From contig CM026428.1 of assembly GCA_014871385.1 (NCBI GenBank), forward strand, positions 17,642,437-17,706,436: 64,000 nucleotides of DNA, given 5' to 3'. This DNA comes from Ceratodon purpureus (taxonomy: Eukaryota; Streptophyta; Bryopsida; Pseudoditrichales; Ditrichaceae). The notes beneath the pieces were generated by a model. The model was not told where the DNA came from, made no database searches, and saw only the letters and a list, made by a program, of their open reading frames with translations. The translations under genes were made by a program, and so were the position numbers. Positions 61,301 to 64,000 of the stretch are shown in pieces; position 1 is the first letter of the stretch, and each line of letters starts with the position of its first letter.

Positions 61301-61376
61301 CAATGCGTCAACGTTCCTTGCTCAACGAGATCACCGGCCACCCCCTCCTCATCTTGCATATAGAGTGGTCCACTAG
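28561..61376 (+). CDS. VPS13: VPS13-family bridge-like lipid transfer protein, complete gene, 66 coding exons
   Basis: From ATG 28561 to TAG 61374-61376. I could place 66 phase-compatible coding exons (13,746 nt, about 4,581 residues) with no in-frame stop; introns average about 290 bp. All borders are GT..AG except one GC..AG. VPS13 proteins form a long hydrophobic groove that moves phospholipids between membranes at organelle contact sites. The order of modules (chorein N, VPS13 repeats, PH, VPS62-like, C2, DysF-like, SHR-BD, VPS13 C, PH-like) matches plant VPS13M proteins such as Arabidopsis At4g17140, as I recall them; Arabidopsis members are about 4,200 residues. The blocks below give exon coordinates. 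Uncertain points: exon 25 start (39125 or 39146) and exon 63 start (60055 or 60082). The 5'UTR and any upstream non-coding exon are undetermined. Confidence 0.92.
31839..33728 (+). CDS. VPS13: VPS13 exons 8-12: first VPS13 groove repeat
   Basis: Exons: 31839-31956, 32200-32301, 32807-33007, 33227-33387, 33570-33728 (residues 170-417). Landmarks: NPGHPFCSGVTL, SLRLERLAVYHD, SEDTRAWWLYGCQAVLQQ and YRLQWSNIADSCRKRRKYVQLY, all typical of the conserved N-terminal third of VPS13. All junction phases agree. Confidence 0.9.
34157..36618 (+). CDS. VPS13: VPS13 exons 13-18: groove region with Pro/Ser linker
   Basis: Exons: 34157-34252, 34432-34825, 35091-35204, 35453-35548, 36047-36114, 36495-36618 (residues 417-714). 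The start (LLAHARVESVKSKEAA) continues the family consensus. A variable Ser/Pro linker opens exon 14, followed by LTKEEWSKINQLLSYQPGED. Exon 17 is a Gln/Arg-rich helix (EEVRRRAQEQLQQALEQQ). Exon 18 begins the next repeat (FSIDLDLDAPKISIPAK). An exon-like stretch at 35310-35378 is left out because it breaks the frame. Confidence 0.85.
36797..38990 (+). CDS. VPS13: VPS13 exons 19-24: second repeat and inserted PH domain
   Basis: Exons: 36797-37039, 37568-37786, 37919-38028, 38212-38308, 38530-38628, 38835-38990 (residues 715-1022). The PH-like domain spans about residues 868-970 (exons 21-23): WQPCRAVLAGTYLYILES, then TGKQVVEVPCANIG, then the closing helix DLKAAWQYYMALATY with its conserved Trp. 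The insertion at this place is a feature of plant VPS13M proteins. Exon 24 has an acidic Ser/Asp run (SESSDDDDDE), a likely flexible, phosphorylatable loop. Confidence 0.88.
39125..41862 (+). CDS. VPS13: VPS13 exons 25-29: groove region with acidic loop
   Basis: Exons: 39125-39211 (or from 39146), 39686-40195, 40333-40650, 41235-41366, 41749-41862 (residues 1023-1409). Exon 26 contains a Glu/Asp-rich run (EEEDEDEEEEEVFDD) beside a Ser-rich stretch, expected to be disordered. Exon 27 starts MAIRMSTLDFFCNRPTVVAL and exon 28 VYPGSLTISGTLGNLRVCD, both conserved beta-rich groove segments. Confidence 0.85.
42197..45721 (+). CDS. VPS13: VPS13 exons 30-36: middle groove repeats
   Basis: Exons: 42197-42381, 42775-42883, 43156-43299, 43414-43737, 43969-44607, 44994-45221, 45621-45721 (residues 1409-1986). 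Landmarks: LDTPTIIMPRCSHS then FMQLDLGHLEVHN across the exon 30/31 join; LDLRFKTESQAIVIRLQRPR in exon 34; and VAPELTFYDSTKWP in exon 36. The intron after exon 35 holds a perfect 33-bp tandem duplication (45480-45545). Confidence 0.88.
45480..45545 (+). repeat. Perfect 33-bp tandem duplication in a VPS13 intron
   Basis: Two identical adjacent copies of a 33-bp unit (GCCCTTGTGCGTTTGGACTG...CATTT) lie inside the intron after exon 35. Identity implies recent origin. Confidence 0.9.
46309..49161 (+). CDS. VPS13: VPS13 exons 37-42: VPS62-like W-x-P-x-x-P-x-G-Y repeats
   Basis: Exons: 46309-46604, 46869-46953, 47066-47386, 47631-48029, 48469-48823, 49006-49161 (residues 1986-2523). At least four repeats are visible: IWRPRAPSGYLIMSD, VWMPVAPLGYVALGCV, IWRPVVPAGYAFVGDC and VWFPVAPAGYVAVGCI, with an intervening SNTCKF..PIGFDLLW. 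This is the VPS62/DUF946-like beta-repeat block present in plant VPS13M proteins. Its ligand is not known. Confidence 0.88.
49273..51529 (+). CDS. VPS13: VPS13 exons 43-48: groove segment and C2 domain
   Basis: Exons: 49273-49436, 49591-49774, 50116-50385, 50622-50828, 51152-51206, 51360-51529 (residues 2524-2873). The C2-like domain (about residues 2718-2850) reads HFVAIHVSQAK, then a strand with YMCALKLAI, then KWNEVFIFELPEK, then ALEVLISNQAARGGKGEAVG. The acidic loops are short (NADGNDQD), so calcium binding is doubtful. An exon-like stretch at 51032-51077 was excluded because it shifts the frame. Confidence 0.85.
51891..53436 (+). CDS. VPS13: VPS13 exons 49-50: DysF-like module and start of SHR-BD
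   Basis: Exons: 51891-52424, 52532-53436 (residues 2874-3353). Exon 50 begins with a Trp-rich module PSLPPGWVWSTNWSID..DDDGWFYGADFQSLK..ARRRRLIRQR, the pattern of dysferlin/peroxin (DysF) domains. It is followed by VGVVQPGDSVPLPW and the start of the SHR-binding domain (LENRLPCSAAYIIWEK). Exon 50 is the largest exon (905 nt). Confidence 0.87.
53651..55985 (+). CDS. VPS13: VPS13 exons 51-55: SHR-BD (DUF1162) region, ends at a GC donor
   Basis: Exons: 53651-54107, 54290-54379, 54641-54796, 54956-55140, 55464-55985 (residues 3353-3823). Landmarks: LFVPYWLRNDASLPLAYRLV (the SHR-BD signature), VQPHTLFVNRLGRSLSLRQC and YRVENRSTVMRISFRQ. In Arabidopsis SHRUBBY, another VPS13 protein, this domain was described as binding SHORT-ROOT, hence the name. 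Exon 55 ends AACAG|GCAAGT, a GC-AG intron, confirmed by the reading frame across to exon 56 (GTNR-LKFRVDSLQIDNQ). Confidence 0.88.
56327..58807 (+). CDS. VPS13: VPS13 exons 56-60: VPS13 C-terminal (ATG2-like) domain
   Basis: Exons: 56327-56504, 57034-57182, 57427-57553, 57954-58175, 58457-58807 (residues 3823-4165). Landmarks: IWRLHEMFQRLDLGR, AQRPRGMLGFWATLITSLGN, LLSGVDILGNTSSALGNMSK, GGEAFAKSLFRGVTGIVTKP and PLSGALDLLSKTTEGANAMR. The amphipathic helices with Gly-rich turns correspond to the membrane-contacting C-terminal region shared with ATG2. Confidence 0.9.
58947..59637 (+). CDS. VPS13: VPS13 exons 61-62: C-terminal PH-like domain
   Basis: Exons: 58947-59105, 59329-59637 (residues 4166-4321). 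They read VDFFRVRGKFAMSDAYEDHF, TLMITHRRVILLQ, VTWDVMWDDLKAMEL, then NFVVKCHPGTKQAGEIRNAV. This is the usual position of the VPS13 PH-like domain, which in other eukaryotes targets the protein to specific membranes. Confidence 0.88.
60055..61376 (+). CDS. VPS13: VPS13 exons 63-66: glycine-zipper segment and second VPS62-like pair
   Basis: Exons: 60055-60378 (or from 60082), 60544-60602, 60763-60874, 61062-61376 (residues 4322-4581). Exon 63 encodes a Gly/Ala-rich hydrophobic stretch (AGAGAGAASGAALGLLAG..ATFGALIGSASQAML) with GxxxG-like spacing, which could form paired helices in a membrane. Exons 64-66 carry two more VPS62-like repeats, IWRPVPPSGYVSVGDV and IWRPRAPQGYVALGCV. They end with CSLWRVQNNASTF and a Pro/His-rich tail before TAG. 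Confidence 0.85.
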
Positions 61377-62900
61377 GAAGGTTTAAACCTGTTACCAAAC
61401 CTGTGATTAGACTATTTCAATGTATGTCAGCCCACTCTGAGATCATTTTAATGAGAAATGAATGCCGAACTCAAAGATACCAATCATAGATTTCTTTCTC
61501 ATTTTCATTGGTCCTGTCTGTGAATGATGCGAAGAAAATACTAATTAGAATATTGAAACGCTAAAGTACAAATATCTAGACAATTGCAAGGTTCCTGCTA
61601 CTACGATGTGATTTTTTGAAAAACAATTGTGGGGGAGAAGAATTATGCAAGCCTTTTAAGAATATGATTATTTTCTGTTCTTGATATTTCGAGGAACAGG
61701 TTTATCTTCTCATTCATTTTCCCTCGTTGTAGGCCACTTTTTAGAAAATTCTGTTTCTACGAAGGATTGATATGAAAACTGACATGATAATGTTTGTCAT
61801 TTCTCAGTATTGAAGTCCATCACTTTCCTCCTATTTTTACTTTTTAGATTTTATTTTTTTTGGGTCCTTCATAAAACATACCAGAAGAAACCAATGATAC
61901 TAAAATTTCATAAAAACTAATTATGAACTCCTTAGATTCTAGACTTACCAGTGAGTGCATCCGCAGATAATAGTAAATAGTTGAATAGTAATGAAATATT
62001 TTTTAAAATAATAAAAAATATTGAAATTTATAAATATTAAAATAAAATTACAAGAAATTAAGCATAGATATGTCAGAATGTTGTATACATAATTTATAAA
62101 GGGTCAAAACAATGATTTTAAAGCTAAAATTTGGTTTCAACAACATAGTATGGTAAGAACCAAAAAAAATAAAATCTTTTCATACCATTTTTGTGTGCAG
62201 CCCACCGACAATGCAATAAAAAAATTCATGATTGAACATTTTGTCTAGATATAATTAAATATTTTTTTAAATTTAATCCCTATTGATCAATTTTACTAAG
62301 TTGTTCATAATCTGAAGTAATTCATAGAAATGCTTTGTGTATTGTTATTTCTTTGTTTATTCATTTTTGAATGATGGAACGAGGCTTCAAAATTAAAAAA
62401 TTAAATTAATTGAATAGAAGATTTCATTTGATATACATTGATCTAATCAACAACATGATTAGTTATGATTGGACAAAAGTTTAGAGTTATAAATAGTTAA
62501 ACAAATGTAGACTTTTTATAAGATTTTGATTAAAGACAATGTTTTTATTTCTTCCTTTGGAGATGAAATTCACAGTATCATACACAGTAACAAATGACCA
62601 AGGATTGTGCTTCAAAACACAATTTTGCTAAAAATATTATACAATATCACTGATTTAGATTTGGAATGTTTGGTGACAAAGTTGGTGACTTTTGTCGTTT
62701 AAGGGTTGAAAATGATGTGATTTCTTTAACCCCTAAAGGACCATTGTCTTAGAATGGGCTTTTTTAAAATTTGGGCAGATACCTACAGTCTCAATTTTAA
62801 TCGTTATTTTTTGAAAATTTTATTGTAGATAGGCCATTACAAGAGCTACATGGAGGTGTTTTTTTTTTCAATTTGGACATGTAATGAAAAAGTTATAAGG
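61377..62900. other. VPS13 3' flank and AT-rich spacer
   Basis: The first ~100 bp would be VPS13 3'UTR; no perfect AATAAA was seen, and AATGAG/AATGAA variants occur at about 61450. The rest is very AT-rich without ORFs or recognisable repeats. Confidence 0.45.
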
Positions 62901-62923
62901 GCCTGAGCACGAAAAGCTGCTGA

Positions 62924-63420
62924 TTGGAAAAAATGAGCAATGTGATGGGCCAACGGGATTCAGTGAGAGGGATTAACTTTCGAAGGGGGCAGGTGAACAG
63001 TAAATTTAAATCGGAGGGGAGGACCGTTAGAGAGGGAGGGGGCGGCAGAGTTGGAAGGGGAAGAATTAAGGGCAAAGGAGGGGGGACCCGCGGTGCTAAA
63101 GCAAGGGCGGGAGGCAGTGAGCTGGGCTCGCAATGTGCCGCCCCAGAGCACAGTGAACAGTGCCGCCCGAGGGCACTGTCTTGGGATTGGGCACTGTGGC
63201 GATTCAGGCCGCCAGCCTGGACCCGCCTTGCCTTGATGGGCGGGCTTGGCGGGCGCCCAGGTGGCATTGGTGCACCCTTGGCAGGCCGAGGCTGCTGGGT
63301 GGAGCAGCATGTTGAGTGGCATGGGGGGCCCGCCGGTGGATCATGCCTCTCCCTGCATGGGTTGCATAGGGCCATGGCTAACCTCCCCTACTCTTTGGCT
63401 GCGGCATTCAACTCTCCTGT
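62924..63420. other. GC-rich island, coding status doubtful
   Basis: Sharp rise in G+C within AT-rich DNA. Overlapping open frames on both strands (for example 62924-63523 plus, 62893-63375 minus) are Gly/Arg/Pro-rich and follow from composition. GGCACTG/CACAGTG-like words recur (about 63140-63200). It could be a promoter island for the downstream gene or a repeat fragment. Confidence 0.35.
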
Positions 63421-63691
63421 CTGTATACACAGACAAGAGGTGCTTAAAAAAAAAATGGTCCACACTTCACACACCTCTAGTCCACAATTCAATTCGTGCA
63501 CATTCAATTTCGCCCACCTTTAGTTGGAGATCATGGCAACATGTTGATGAAAACGGATTGAGTACTCTAAAATGTGAAATGTGTGAGTAATTTCTATGGA
63601 ACTTGGAGCTATAAAATGAGCTCTTCACATTGGCCTCTTACACTTGCATTTGTCATAGTCTATTGTTTTTGTATATTGAAGCACATTGCAG

Positions 63692-64000
63692 TGCCATGCA
63701 AGAAGTCTTTGTCAAAGAAGGGGAAGGAGGTGAGGGCCAATTTCAGCAGTAAACATAGTCTTTCATTGTTCATGAATTTGTGTCTACATCCCCATACTCA
63801 CACATGTCTTTTTTGAATTGTGTAGGAGATTTTTTTGGAACGTCCAAGACGCAGCAACAGGTTACAAAATTTGCAGCGATCCTCAAACGCAAATCCAATA
63901 CTCCCACACCTTCCTTCACCACCATCATCACCCCTTCCTCCTTCTTCAAGTGCAACACCTCCATCTGCACCTTCTATACAACAAGGAGATTGTGAAGATG
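63692..64000 (+). CDS. Possible first exons of a gene leaving the window
   Basis: A Lys-rich exon ends at 63729 (CKKSLSKKGKE, donor GAG|GTGAGG). After a 96-bp intron with acceptor TTGTGTAG it continues in phase at 63826 to the window edge (EIFLERPRRSNRLQNLQRSS, then Pro/Ser-rich). The basic R-R-S-N-R-L-Q pattern is common in nuclear proteins and in retroelement tails. No family is recognised, the exon start (about 63692) is a guess, and the whole call rests on splice-site quality and composition. Confidence 0.35.

Noticed and set aside
62893-63523. Overlapping 160-200-codon ORFs on both strands
   Set aside because: Gly/Arg/Pro-rich products from GC-rich DNA, open in several frames at once, and no motif.

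Overview
The window is nuclear DNA of a streptophyte, most likely a non-seed plant (bryophyte-like) or a charophyte alga. The evidence is spliceosomal introns with GT..AG borders, a large VPS13 gene whose N-terminus and domain order match the plant VPS13M type, a plant-style FCP1-like phosphatase, Ty3/gypsy and LINE remnants, a MITE with the 'CTCCCTC' end typical of plant Stowaway elements, and AT-rich intergenic DNA. The species cannot be fixed from sequence alone.

Layout. 1-2.4 kb: the last exon of an FCP1-like HAD phosphatase, then a two-exon gene for a small basic Ser/Thr-Pro-rich protein, with a cluster of 21-bp palindromes beginning in its intron and continuing beyond its 3' end. 2.5-6.7 kb: a 5'-truncated Ty3/gypsy element whose integrase is fused in frame to a long extra module (plant-transposon-like domain, coiled coil, Cys/His finger). 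6.8-8.4 kb: an orphan Cys-rich ORF and, on the opposite strand, an ORF broken by one in-frame TAG. 9.1-12.9 kb: a 5'-truncated LINE that has lost its reverse-transcriptase core but keeps RNase H, a CCHC finger and a PD-(D/E)xK-like C-terminal domain, with one in-frame TGA. 12.9-22.4 kb: AT-rich repeat territory with a 2-kb long-TIR element, a Stowaway-like MITE, a hairpin (foldback) element, a tandem duplication and decayed ORFs. 22.4-24 kb (minus strand): an eIF3g gene copy with introns, a frameshift, a nonsense codon and a damaged zinc knuckle. 24-28.5 kb: microsatellites, a short TA-flanked MITE and a 21-bp purine-rich minisatellite.

28.56-61.38 kb: one complete VPS13 gene on the plus strand. 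I reconstructed 66 coding exons, all phase-compatible, giving about 4,581 residues. They run from a 15-nt first coding exon (MFEAH) through the chorein N-domain, PH, VPS62-like W-R-P repeats, C2, DysF-like, SHR-BD, VPS13 C-terminal and PH-like modules to a glycine-zipper segment and a second VPS62-like pair. VPS13 proteins are bridge-like lipid transporters at membrane contact sites. It is the only gene in the window that looks fully intact and complete.

61.4-64 kb: AT-rich spacer, a short GC-rich island without convincing coding signal, and the first exons of a possible gene running off the right edge. No CRISPR array, bacterial operon or organellar insertion was seen. tRNA and rRNA genes were not recognised, but a covariance search was not possible.
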